From the NCBI GenBank assembly GCA_016842085.1, contig JAEVEX010000044.1, positions 1-64,000 on the forward strand: DNA of 64,000 bases, written 5' to 3'. This document shows positions 32,095-40,153 of this stretch, piece by piece. Numbering within the stretch: the stretch's first letter is position 1; every line of letters begins with the position of its first letter. A program made the translations under genes and the position numbers. The DNA comes from Candidatus Thermoflexus tengchongensis (GTDB lineage Bacteria > Chloroflexota > Anaerolineae > Thermoflexales > Thermoflexaceae). The notes under the pieces were generated by a model, which did no database searches, was not told the DNA's origin, and saw nothing but the letters and a program-made list of their open reading frames with translations.

Positions 32095-32823
32095 TCAACC
32101 GGATCCCCGAACAACAGGATCCCTCACTGCCTCATCAGAGGGCTGAGGGAGGCCACGCTCCATGGCCAGTGCAACCGGCGTTCCCACAACCGCGGCTGGA
32201 TGCCGGGCGACGATGCATTTCACAATGCCGAAGAATGCGGTGTGCACGGCCTCGATCTCCAAACCGGCCCGCAGGACGTTCTCCACCGTCCGCCGGTTGA
32301 TGTTCGCCCCCGTCAGACGCACCGCAATGGGATTAAGCAGATCAAAGAGTTTTCCCAGCCACAGGCTCTCCGGGCGTACGTGCTCCAGGAGCAGGATTTT
32401 CCCTCCAGGCTTGCAGACGCGCCGCAGCTCGCTCAACCCCAGCACCGGATTGGGCACCGAGCAGAAGACGAACGTGGCGACAACACAATCGAAAGAACCA
32501 TCCGGGAAGGCGAGCGCTTGCGCATCCATCTGCAGGAGTTCGACGGCTATACCCTGGTGGATGGCCCGGCGCCGCGCCTGCTCCAGCATCCTCCCGCTCA
32601 AATCCACCGCCGTGACCCGTGCGTCTTTGGGGTAGTATGGGAAATTCTTGCCCGTGCCCACTCCCACTTCGAGCACGCGCCCCCCGGGCACCTGCGCCCA
32701 GAGCTGCTTCCGCCACCGCCGGAAGGCCGCCTGCTCCATCGGGCTTTCGATAAGATCGTAAAGCCGGGCATTGCGGTCATACCGTGCCCTCGTCGCCGCA
32801 GTCGCCACAGGATCCCTCTTCAT
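32095..32823 (-). CDS. SAM-dependent methyltransferase (class I)
   Basis: A 242-residue soluble protein with the class I methyltransferase core: V-L-E-V-G-V-G-T-G-K-N (SAM loop), T-A-V-D-L-S, D-A-Q-A-L-A-F-P-D-G-S-F-D and L-R-R-V-C-K-P-G-G-K-I-L-L-L-E-H. The opening Y-D-R-N-A-R-L-Y-D and the late N-I-N-R-R-T-V-E-N-V resemble phospholipid or small-molecule (UbiE-like) methyltransferases; members also occur near arsenic and mercury genes. The ribosome site is weak. The gene follows the rhodanese lipoprotein by six bases. Substrate unknown. Confidence 0.82.
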   Translation of the reverse strand: MKRDPVATAATRARYDRNARLYDLIESPMEQAAFRRWRKQLWAQVPGGRVLEVGVGTGKNFPYYPKDARVTAVDLSGRMLEQARRRAIHQGIAVELLQMDAQALAFPDGSFDCVVATFVFCSVPNPVLGLSELRRVCKPGGKILLLEHVRPESLWLGKLFDLLNPIAVRLTGANINRRTVENVLRAGLEIEAVHTAFFGIVKCIVARHPAAVVGTPVALAMERGLPQPSDEAVRDPVVRGSG

Positions 32824-32829
32824 CGTGAA

Positions 32830-33276
32830 TCATCCATCTCCGGATTTCTCCAGCAATGGATAGCCCTTCGCTTTCCATTCCTGCATGCCCTGCTTCAGGT
32901 TATAGACGTTGGTGAAGCCCAGCTTCACCAGCGTCTCCGCCGCTATGGCGCTCATCCGACCACTCCTGCAATAGAGGACAATCTTCGCCGACCTGTCTGC
33001 CGGGAACTGGTCGATGTTTTTCTCGATCTCGTTGTATGGGACGAACACGTCGGTTTGGGGCAGTTCACCTTCGTATGGGATGTGCACGTTCACGAGCAGA
33101 AAATCCTTCCGTTGGAGCATGCGATAGAGTTGTTCGGCCCCGATATTGCGGTAACTCCCTCCCTCCACGGTCACGATCTCTTCAGGGGCTTGCACCTTGC
33201 ATCCGAGCCCGACGAGGAGGACCAGCACTACAACCGCCGCGAGATCAACAACCCAGCGCGCTGGCGCCCTTCTCAT
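32830..33276 (-). CDS. Rhodanese-like lipoprotein
   Basis: A 148-residue exported single-domain rhodanese. The signal peptide ends L-V-G-L-G-C (Cys26), and the catalytic loop is Y-C-R-S-G-R-M-S with Cys103, followed by G-F-T-N-V-Y-N-L-K-Q-G-M-Q-E-W, the usual family ending. It would handle sulfane sulfur outside the membrane. AAGGAGG precedes the ATG, which overlaps the stop of a tiny upstream frame that is a clipped flavoprotein start (33273-33359). Confidence 0.88.
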   Translation of the reverse strand: MRRAPARWVVDLAAVVVLVLLVGLGCKVQAPEEIVTVEGGSYRNIGAEQLYRMLQRKDFLLVNVHIPYEGELPQTDVFVPYNEIEKNIDQFPADRSAKIVLYCRSGRMSAIAAETLVKLGFTNVYNLKQGMQEWKAKGYPLLEKSGDG

Positions 33277-33359
33277 GGACGTCCCTCCTTAGATTCATCT
33301 GGGATCGCGGCCGCAAGCCCCGCCGGTCCCGCGCCGACGACGAGGATGGGCTCGCCCAT
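33273..33359 (-). pseudogene. Truncated N-terminus of an FAD/NAD-binding oxidoreductase
   Basis: A 28-codon frame beginning M-G-E-P-I-L-V-V-G-A-G-P-A-G-L-A-A-A-I, the G-x-G-x-x-G dinucleotide fingerprint that opens many flavin oxidoreductases. After this it runs straight into P-D-E-S-K-E-G-R-P and a stop that overlaps the rhodanese start (ATGA). The other several hundred residues are missing. The simplest reading is a deletion that removed most of a flavoprotein gene and left its start joined to the rhodanese leader. Confidence 0.6.
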
Positions 33360-33406
33360 CGCGCTCCATCTCCCTACCCGGTGCTTTCCCGACGGGGGCC
33401 CTGGAT

Positions 33407-33625
33407 TCAGAAGCGATGCGTATGGCGCCCGGCTCGCTTGAGCCATCGAGCGGGAAACGCACTGCAGATCAGCCAGCAGACGATGAGCAAGGCGATCAGG
33501 AGCCCTATTCCGGTTCCCAGGGCGGCCGGCCAGCCGAATCGGGGAAGGATGAATAACCCAACCAGCGGCAGCGCGCACACCCAGGTCAGCAGGGCCATCG
33601 CCATCGTCTCCGAACGCGTTCCCAT
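33407..33625 (-). CDS. Small two-helix membrane protein
   Basis: A 72-residue protein with AAAGGAG upstream. Helices at about 9-27 (M-A-L-L-T-W-V-C-A-L-P-L-V-G-L-F) and 33-55, then a basic tail R-W-L-K-R-A-G-R-H-T-H-R-F. It sits 42 bases after the CopB-type ATPase gene. Its two-helix plan, with a C-terminal R-G/A-G-R-H, recalls the broken membrane frame at 36434. It may be an accessory to copper export. Family not recognised. Confidence 0.55.
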   Translation of the reverse strand: MGTRSETMAMALLTWVCALPLVGLFILPRFGWPAALGTGIGLLIALLIVCWLICSAFPARWLKRAGRHTHRF

Positions 33626-33667
33626 CGCCGAGCTCCTTTCGATAAAGGGAAACCCCGGTCGGACGGC

Positions 33668-35758
33668 TCACGCCTCCCGGCGGAAGGCCCACAGGCGCTG
33701 GGCGTTGAGGGCCACAATGATGGTCGAGAGAGACATCAACAGGGCGCCCACCGCCGGTGAGAGGAGAACCCCGAAGGAGTAGAGAATGCCGGCCGCCAGC
33801 GGCAACGCTACGGCGTTGTATCCGGTCGCCCACAGCAGGTTTTCCTGCATCTTGCGGTAGGTGGCCCGCGCCAGGCTGAGGATGGCCACCACATCCCGAG
33901 GGTCATTGCGCACGAGCACGATGTCTGCGGACTCCACCGCCACATCTGTGCCCGCTCCGATCGCAATGCCTACATCGGCCTGGACAAGGGCCGGGGCGTC
34001 ATTAACCCCATCCCCCACCATGGCCACCACCCGGCCCCGGGCCTGGACCTCCCGCACCTTCTCTGCCTTCTCGTGCGGCAACACCTCGGCGAAGAAATCG
34101 CTCAAGCCCAGCTCCCGGGCCACCCAGGCGGCCACCGCCCGGCTGTCCCCGGTAAGCATCATCACCTCGAGGCCCATCGCCTTCAGGCGCTCCACGGCCT
34201 CCCGCGACTCCGGCCGGATCAGGTCGGCCAGCGCCAGCGCCCCCAGCACTCGATCCCCGGACACCAGGACCACCACGGTTTTACCCTGAGCGGCGGCCGC
34301 CTCCACCCGCGGGTCCTCGACGTGCAGACCCAGAGTTTGCAGATACCTCGGGCTGACCACTGCATATTCCGTTCCATTGATCTGTCCCACGACGCCTTTA
34401 CCGGGGATCGCGCGGAACGCCTCGACGGGCTGCAACAGGAGGCCTCGGGCCTGCGCGGCCTCCACGATGCCGCGGGCGATGGGATGCTCGGAGGCCTGCT
34501 CCAGGGAGGCGGCGATCCGCAGCATCTCGTCCTCCGTCAGCCCGTCCATGGCGAACACATCGGTGACCCCGAAGCGGCCCTGGGTCAGCGTCCCGGTTTT
34601 GTCAAAGATGACGGCGCTCACATCTTTGGCCCGCTCGAAGGCCGTCCGATCACGGATGAGCAGCCCGTTCCGGGCTGAAAGGGTGGTGGAGACAGCCACC
34701 ACCAGTGGGACGGCCAGGCCGAGGGCATGCGGACAGGCGATGACCATCACGGTGACCATCCGCTCCAGGGCGAAGGCCAGGTCCATGCCCAGCGCCAGCC
34801 AGGCCATCAGGGTTGTCAAACCGCCCCCCACGGCGATCACCGTTAACCAGAAGGCGGCGCGATTGGCCAGGTCCTGGGTGCGGGAGCGGGTCTCCTGGGC
34901 CTGGCGGACCAGCTCGATCACCTGGGAAAGGTAAGTGTCCCGGCCGGTCCGCTGTACTTCCACGATCAGCATCCCCTCGCCGTTCAGCGCCCCGCCGATC
35001 ACTCGATCCCCTGGCCCTTTCTCGATCGGCCGGGATTCCCCCGTCAGCATCGCCTCGTTGACGCTGGAGGTCCCTTCCACCACCACCCCATCTACAGGGA
35101 TCTTCTCGCCGGGGCGCACACGCACCCGGTCGCCGGGTTTCAGATCGGCCACCGGGACATCGCGCTCCCCCCCGTCGGGGAGGATCAGGTGGGCCTCCGC
35201 GGGGAGCAGCCTCACCAGCTCCTCCAGGGCTCGCGAGGCACCCAGCACCGAACGCATTTCGATCCAGTGGCCCAGAAGCATCACCACGATCAGGGTGGCC
35301 AGTTCCCAGAAGAAGCCCTCGCCCGGCAGACCGAAAACCGTGGCCGTGGAGTAAACGTAAGCGGCGGTGGTGGCCAGGGCGATGAGCGTCATCATGCCGG
35401 GCTGGTGCCGCCGGGCCTCTTCCCTCGCTCCCTTCAGAAACGGCCATCCCCCGTAAAAGAAGATCACTGAGGAAAGCACCCAGCGGGTCCATGGGTCCCC
35501 CGGCAGGGCGAACGCGAACCCCAGCACCCGCTGCACCAGGGGAGCGGTCAGCACCACCGGGACGGCCAGCACCAGGGCGACCCAGAAGCGCCGCCGGAAG
35601 TCGGCCACCTGATGCAGATGACCCGCGTGATGCTCCATGCCCACCCGGTGGGTTTCGTGGCCCGCATGCGCGGAAGGGCCAGCGGGCACCGGTGGCCTGG
35701 GGGAAGGTTCCCCCGCTTCATGCCCGTGATGGGCGTGATGCTCATGCATGGAAGACAT
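33668..35758 (-). CDS. copB: CopB-type copper-exporting P-type ATPase (P1B-3)
   Basis: A 696-residue heavy-metal pump. The ion-binding helix reads C-P-H (A-C-P-H-A-L-G), the P1B-3 mark, distinct from the C-P-C of CopA. The N-terminus has no C-x-x-C domain but is His-rich (H-E-H-H-A-H-H-G-H and later H-x-x-H motifs), typical of CopB. Catalytic motifs are intact: T-G-E-S, phosphorylated Asp in D-K-T-G-T-L-T, E-H-P-I-A-R-G and G-D-G-V-N-D-A-P. The ATG at 35758 has GAGAGG upstream. It probably exports copper, consistent with the many copper proteins nearby. Next to YHS and SHOCT genes. Confidence 0.93.
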   Translation of the reverse strand: MSSMHEHHAHHGHEAGEPSPRPPVPAGPSAHAGHETHRVGMEHHAGHLHQVADFRRRFWVALVLAVPVVLTAPLVQRVLGFAFALPGDPWTRWVLSSVIFFYGGWPFLKGAREEARRHQPGMMTLIALATTAAYVYSTATVFGLPGEGFFWELATLIVVMLLGHWIEMRSVLGASRALEELVRLLPAEAHLILPDGGERDVPVADLKPGDRVRVRPGEKIPVDGVVVEGTSSVNEAMLTGESRPIEKGPGDRVIGGALNGEGMLIVEVQRTGRDTYLSQVIELVRQAQETRSRTQDLANRAAFWLTVIAVGGGLTTLMAWLALGMDLAFALERMVTVMVIACPHALGLAVPLVVAVSTTLSARNGLLIRDRTAFERAKDVSAVIFDKTGTLTQGRFGVTDVFAMDGLTEDEMLRIAASLEQASEHPIARGIVEAAQARGLLLQPVEAFRAIPGKGVVGQINGTEYAVVSPRYLQTLGLHVEDPRVEAAAAQGKTVVVLVSGDRVLGALALADLIRPESREAVERLKAMGLEVMMLTGDSRAVAAWVARELGLSDFFAEVLPHEKAEKVREVQARGRVVAMVGDGVNDAPALVQADVGIAIGAGTDVAVESADIVLVRNDPRDVVAILSLARATYRKMQENLLWATGYNAVALPLAAGILYSFGVLLSPAVGALLMSLSTIIVALNAQRLWAFRREA

Positions 35759-35840
35759 ATGGTCCTCTCCGTCCCCAGCCTCTTTCTGATGGAGCTGGGC
35801 GCGGGCCGCCGGAAGCGGCCCACGCCCAGCCATTTGGATC

Positions 35841-36029
35841 TCAGGGATGATGGCCGTGCGGGCCGCCGTGGGCTTCCGAGGGGGCCTTCCCCACATACTT
35901 CTGCGGGTCTTTGTCGAAAGCGGCTTTGCAGCCCGGGGAGCAGAAGTAGTAGGTCTGGCCCTCATAGACCGACGTGGCGGCCGCCTTCGCCTCCTCGACT
36001 TCCATCCCGCACACCGGATCCCTGGCCAT
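35841..36029 (-). CDS. YHS-domain metal-binding protein
   Basis: A 62-residue protein starting [11 protein letters not shown] with AGGAGG upstream. D-P-V-C-G-M and the later Y-Y-F-C-S-P-G-C form the YHS/TRASH-type metal site with three or four cysteines. The tail is His-rich (H-G-G-P-H-G-H-H). Such small proteins accompany heavy-metal ATPases and probably bind Cu or Zn. It sits 82 bases before CopB on the same strand. Confidence 0.88.
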   Translation of the reverse strand: MARDPVCGMEVEEAKAAATSVYEGQTYYFCSPGCKAAFDKDPQKYVGKAPSEAHGGPHGHHP

Positions 36030-36106
36030 GGTTTGCCTCCTGAAAGTTGAGTTCTGGAGCCGGGCGACGCGGACGGCCTTCCACCGCTCGCGCCGCCTGA
36101 GATCCC

Positions 36107-36334
36107 CTAACACCCGTGCCCGCTATGGGCGGCGTGGTCCGCGGGGGGATGCGCAGATGTCCCTTCCTCCAGGCCCAGAACGCGCTTCATTTCCTCGAAC
36201 TGCTCCCGTGTGATCTCCCCCAGGGCGTATCGCCGCTTCAGGATGTTCAGCAGCGCCTCCTCCTCAGAGGGACGGGATGACCCGTGATGCTCTGTATGGG
36301 CGGAACGGCTCATCCGATGCATCATGCAGCACAT
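36107..36334 (-). CDS. SHOCT-domain small protein, Cys/His-rich
   Basis: A 75-residue protein starting M-C-C-M-M-H-R-M with AGGAGG upstream. The middle is a SHOCT helix pair (I-L-K-R-R-Y-A-L-G-E-I-T-R-E-Q-F). The N-terminus C-C-M-M-H and the C-terminus H-A-A-H-S-G-H-G-C are rich in soft-metal ligands, so metal binding is likely. It begins the YHS-CopB gene group on the minus strand. Confidence 0.8.
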   Translation of the reverse strand: MCCMMHRMSRSAHTEHHGSSRPSEEEALLNILKRRYALGEITREQFEEMKRVLGLEEGTSAHPPADHAAHSGHGC

Positions 36335-36433
36335 AGGTCTGAACCTCCTTTCACTAAAAGATGAGAGCCCTGCGTTTTGCCGGCTTAAGCGATCATCCAG
36401 GAAGGCCTCAGGTCTTCCGCGGACCCCTGGCGA

Positions 36434-36615
36434 TCATACACTCCGGGCCGATCCATGGCGTCCGCGCCTCCGATACCAGGCGGTGACCAGCGGCATGGTG
36501 ACGATCATGCTCAGCAGGAAGACCCATGCCGTGCCGCCCCACCGGGCGACCTCAGGATACCTTCCTTTCCAGGTGGCCGCCACGAAGAACAGCAGCGCCG
36601 CTCTCGAAACGCCAT
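36434..36615 (-). pseudogene. Small membrane protein with probable one-base frameshift
   Basis: An ATG at 36615 follows GGAGGAGG and opens M-A-F, but its frame soon derails. The other frame, with no start of its own, encodes S-R-A-A-L-L-F-F-V-A-A-T-W-K-G and then a clear helix (W-V-F-L-L-S-M-I-V-T-M-P-L) with a basic tail. One extra T in the TTT at about 36607-36609 would join ATG and helix into a 60-residue membrane protein. Either the sequence lost a base or the gene is broken. Confidence 0.45.
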
Positions 36616-36687
36616 CGCGATCCTCCTCCTGCCGGAATATCGCTGCCGACGCTCCCTCCTCGCTGGAAAGCGAGGGCAGCTGGGCGT

Positions 36688-37416
36688 TTACCCAAACAGA
36701 TGGGGATCCATTCGGGATCCTATCCGCTGGCGCATCCGCAGGAGCGCGCGCCCCATCCACAGGATCCCCGCGATGTTCATCCCGATCCCCATCACCATGA
36801 ACGGGACGCGATATTGGTTCAGCAGGGTGGCAGCGGCGGTGAGGCCCAGGAGAGGAAGGGCATCGGTGACATGGTGGGCGCAACATGCCACCATGGCAAG
36901 GCTGGAGGTGCCGGTGCCCACCGCTGTGAGGGCGGTTGGAGCATGGGGGTTCACCGGGCATGCGCGCAGCCGCCTCAGATAAACGTAAAGCCCCACCTGG
37001 ATCCCAAACCCGGCCGCGATCGCCCCCACCAGCCATCGATCCCCCCACAGGAGCTCCAGGGCATGCCCCCAGCCCTGGGCCAGGGTCACCAGGCTCAGGT
37101 AAAGCCCAACCAGGAGCGCCGCCCCGGCCAGCCCGGCACCGGCAGGGACCCCGAGCGCCCGGAGCCGTGTCCGAAGCGCCCCCGAGTCTGCAGGCCATTG
37201 AGGAAGCGCCACCTCATAGCCCTGGTTGCGGACCATTCGCAGGATTCGCGAGAGACGGAAGCTGGTCGGATCGTAAAGCACAATCACCTCCTGGGCGGCG
37301 AAGTTCACCCTGGCCCAGATCACCCCCTCCTGCCGCCGCAACGCCTCCTCCAGGGGGATCACCCTCCCCGCATCCTGAAGCCCCTGGATCGGGATCCGTA
37401 TCTGGCGAATCACCAT
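36688..37416 (-). CDS. HMA-like domain fused to membrane domain
   Basis: A 242-residue protein starting MVIRQIRIPIQGLQDAGRV. The first ~65 residues follow the ferredoxin-like heavy-metal-associated fold (V-I-W-A-R-V-N-F-A-A-Q-E-V-I-V, then I-L-R-M-V-R-N-Q-G-Y), but the metal-binding C-x-x-C is replaced by Q-D-A-G. Membrane helices fill the rest, with C-P-V-N-P-H and A-C-C-A-H-H-V-T-D as candidate metal motifs. GAGGGGGG precedes the ATG. It lies between the third kinase and the metal-handling set. Perhaps a mercury- or copper-type carrier; family uncertain. Confidence 0.6.
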   Translation of the reverse strand: MVIRQIRIPIQGLQDAGRVIPLEEALRRQEGVIWARVNFAAQEVIVLYDPTSFRLSRILRMVRNQGYEVALPQWPADSGALRTRLRALGVPAGAGLAGAALLVGLYLSLVTLAQGWGHALELLWGDRWLVGAIAAGFGIQVGLYVYLRRLRACPVNPHAPTALTAVGTGTSSLAMVACCAHHVTDALPLLGLTAAATLLNQYRVPFMVMGIGMNIAGILWMGRALLRMRQRIGSRMDPHLFG

Positions 37417-37740
37417 CCGTCCGCCCCCCTCGCCGCGTTCCACCCTCAGTGTAAGGGATCGTCGGGCTGCCAGGTAGCTCCGTCCGGTAGAGGGCACCCT
37501 GCGTCGTTTGGCGGATCGCCCCTCTCGACCATTCGGTGGAGGCCCGGCGCCTCTCGAGGATGCTGGAGCCCAGGCCGGGGGAAGACCCAGGACCCGGCCC
37601 TCTGCCCTGCTGATGGAACGCCGCGATGCCCATAGTGCCCAGGACATGGAGGCCGAGAAGAGAGAAGGGGAAGCCTGATTCCACAGGATGAAAGGGGATT
37701 CCGGGCTTTCGGGGGAAGCAAGGGTTTCCCGTGGTCCTCC

Positions 37741-39426
37741 CTACGAGCGGTCCGGCAGGAAGACCACAATGCGGGTCCCCTGGCCGGGGGCAGAGCGGAT
37801 TGAGAAGTGTCCCCCCAGGCGTGCAGCCCGTTCATACATCCCCATGAGACCGAAGTGGCCTCGGAGAGCCAGCTCCCCCGGGAATTCGGGGGGCTCGAAC
37901 CCCTGGCCATCATCCTCTACCGTCAGGGTCACGCCTTCCGGACCGAATTCCAGATGGAGGCGGGCATGACGGGCTCGGGCATGACGCACCACGTTGCTCA
38001 GCGCCGCCTGGGCGATGCGGTAAACCGCCAGCTCCACTTCCGGGGGAAGGCGTCGTTCCTCCCCGCTCACGTCCAGCGAGATCTCCAGACCCTCCGCAGC
38101 GGTTGATTGCACCAGCACCTCCAGCGCCGGGACCAGCCCCAGTTCCTCCAGATATAGCGGGCGCAGATCCTGAATAAGCCGCCGGATCCTCCGAAGGGTT
38201 TGACGAACCATATCGGAGAGTGCATGCAGCTGCTCACGGGCAGATCGCATGTCCTCGATCGCAGGCAGAGTCAGCTCCAGCATCTGGATCCGTTGAGCCA
38301 GGATCACCAGGTCCTGAATGGCCTCGTCATGCAACTCGCGGGCCAGTCGAAGGCGCTCCTCTTCCTGAGCCCGGGTCATGGCGGCGATGTAATGCTGCAT
38401 TCCCCTCTGATAACGACGGATCTGTTCCGCCATCTCCTGAAGGGCGCGCTGCAGATCCTGGATCTCCTCGACCCCACTCACAGGGACGCGGATGGCTTCG
38501 AAATCCCCCCAGGCCAGACGGATCGCTCGTTGCCCCAGGGCCTGAAGAGGCCGGACAATCCGCCACATACTGACATAAAGAGCCATCAGGGAAGCGACGA
38601 CCACAGCCAGAATGACCAGCGGGGCCAGCAGGGTGTAGCGAAGCCACGGGGCCACCACATCAATCCAGGGTTCCTCAATCAGAAGCGCCCAGCGAGCGAT
38701 AGGGACCGGGGCATAGGCGGTGACATGTTCTTCCGAGGTTTCTGGGGAACGGTGGAAAGTCGCGCCGGCTTCCCCGCGCAGGGCGGCGGATACCCCTTCG
38801 TGTGCTTTCAGGCTTCGGCCCTGCACAGGAAGGGCCGTTGAGGCGATCACGGTGCCCGTCGAATCCATCAGGTAAACGACTGCCCGTGGCCCCGTCTTCG
38901 CCGCCTGCTGCAACGCCCTCCACCCCAGGGCGTCGAAGGAGGCCGCCCCGACAGCGCCCCAACGGCCCTGAGCCAGACCGATCCAGACCCCGCGCGTTCC
39001 GTCAAATTCACCGGGAAGGAGGATCAGCTCGCCCGGCTGCCGGGCCAGCGGATCCAGAAGGGCATAAGGATCGGCACGAAGCCCCCCCGATCCAGCGATC
39101 GGGCGCCGTTCCTCGAGATCAAAAATCGCAAGGCCCAGATCGAAATCGACCAGAGAGGGACTCAGAACTTGAAGGGCATGTTCCGGGCGGGCCCCTTCCG
39201 CCAGGCGGTCCAGCAGGGATTGAAGGACCCGCTGCCGGCGATAGAGGCTCTCGGAGAGGGCGATGGCAATACCTCGCGCGATGCGCGCATCGCGCTCGGC
39301 AACCATCGATCGCATGGCCTGCTGATGCAGCACGGTACTGCCGAAAGCCACCCCCAGCAGGATCAGGATCAGGGGGAGGAGGGCCCAGAGGAAAATCTGG
39401 GTGAACAATCGGCGCAGAGGACGCAT
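37741..39426 (-). CDS. Sensor histidine kinase, HisKA_3 type
   Basis: A 561-residue kinase with a helix at about 9-31, an extracytoplasmic domain (residues 32-260, Cache-like), a second helix at about 264-288, a HAMP linker, and the kinase core: L-A-R-E-L-H-D-E-A-I-Q-D with phospho-acceptor His, N-V-V-R-H-A and D-D-G-Q-G-F-E-P. It begins one base after the response regulator stop, with GGAGG inside the regulator's end. Gene order regulator-kinase is the reverse of the other two pairs. The input signal is unknown. Confidence 0.93.
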   Translation of the reverse strand: MRPLRRLFTQIFLWALLPLILILLGVAFGSTVLHQQAMRSMVAERDARIARGIAIALSESLYRRQRVLQSLLDRLAEGARPEHALQVLSPSLVDFDLGLAIFDLEERRPIAGSGGLRADPYALLDPLARQPGELILLPGEFDGTRGVWIGLAQGRWGAVGAASFDALGWRALQQAAKTGPRAVVYLMDSTGTVIASTALPVQGRSLKAHEGVSAALRGEAGATFHRSPETSEEHVTAYAPVPIARWALLIEEPWIDVVAPWLRYTLLAPLVILAVVVASLMALYVSMWRIVRPLQALGQRAIRLAWGDFEAIRVPVSGVEEIQDLQRALQEMAEQIRRYQRGMQHYIAAMTRAQEEERLRLARELHDEAIQDLVILAQRIQMLELTLPAIEDMRSAREQLHALSDMVRQTLRRIRRLIQDLRPLYLEELGLVPALEVLVQSTAAEGLEISLDVSGEERRLPPEVELAVYRIAQAALSNVVRHARARHARLHLEFGPEGVTLTVEDDGQGFEPPEFPGELALRGHFGLMGMYERAARLGGHFSIRSAPGQGTRIVVFLPDRS

Positions 39427-39427
39427 C

Positions 39428-40090
39428 TCACGCCGTCGTGTCCTCCAGGGAGATCCAGCCCAGCCGGAGCGCTTTAAGAACCGCCTCCGTGCGGGTGCTC
39501 ACACCCAGCTTGGCGAAAATATTGATCATATGGGAATGAACCGTGCGTTCGCTGATGCCCAGCTGGAAGCCGATCGCCCGATTTGTCAATCCCCGGGCGG
39601 CCAGCCGCAACACCTCCAGCTCCCGCTCCGTCAGGCGCTCCGGGCCGCCCTCCACCTCCGGCCGGCCCAGCTCCTCCACCAGCCGCTCGGCTACACCGGG
39701 ATCCAGGACGGAGCGGCCAGCGTGAACCATCCGAATGCCCCGGGTGAGCTCCTCCGGGCCGGCGGTTTTCAGCAAGTATCCCCGGGCTCCCGCGCGCAGG
39801 GCGGCGAAGATATAGGGATCATCATCGTAGGCCGTCAACACCAGCACCCGGATCTCCGGGTGCTCAGCGCGAAGCTGACGAAGGACCTCCAGGCCGGAGA
39901 GGCCGGGCATTCGCAGATCCAGGATCACCACATCCGGGCGGTGCTGGGCGATGAGAGCCAGGGCCTCTTCTCCATTCCCAGCCTCCGCGATCACCTCGAT
40001 GGAGGGATCGCGTTCCAGAAACTGTCGGATCCCTGCCCGCACTGCCGGATGATCATCAGCCAGAAGCACGCGAATCCGCGGGGCGCTCAT
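39428..40090 (-). CDS. NarL/LuxR-family response regulator
   Basis: A 220-residue regulator starting MSAPRIRVLLADDHPAVRAG. The receiver has the A-D-D-H acidic pair, phospho-acceptor Asp in V-I-L-D-L-R-M-P and Lys in Y-L-L-K-T. The C-terminal domain is LuxR: L-T-E-R-E-L-E-V-L-R and T-N-R-A-I-G-F-Q-L-G. It is the first gene of the pair with the kinase at 37741-39426. Metal genes downstream and glycan genes upstream are both conceivable targets. Confidence 0.93.
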   Translation of the reverse strand: MSAPRIRVLLADDHPAVRAGIRQFLERDPSIEVIAEAGNGEEALALIAQHRPDVVILDLRMPGLSGLEVLRQLRAEHPEIRVLVLTAYDDDPYIFAALRAGARGYLLKTAGPEELTRGIRMVHAGRSVLDPGVAERLVEELGRPEVEGGPERLTERELEVLRLAARGLTNRAIGFQLGISERTVHSHMINIFAKLGVSTRTEAVLKALRLGWISLEDTTA

Positions 40091-40153
40091 CTTCCCTTCC
40101 TGCCAGTCCAGCGGGATGATACCTGCGAACGTCGGGAGGACATGCGACCGGTT

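Noticed and set aside
36434-37198. 254-codon single protein in this frame
   Set aside because: Only the last ~60 codons look like protein; the first part is antisense-like and overlaps the HMA-fusion gene in another frame.
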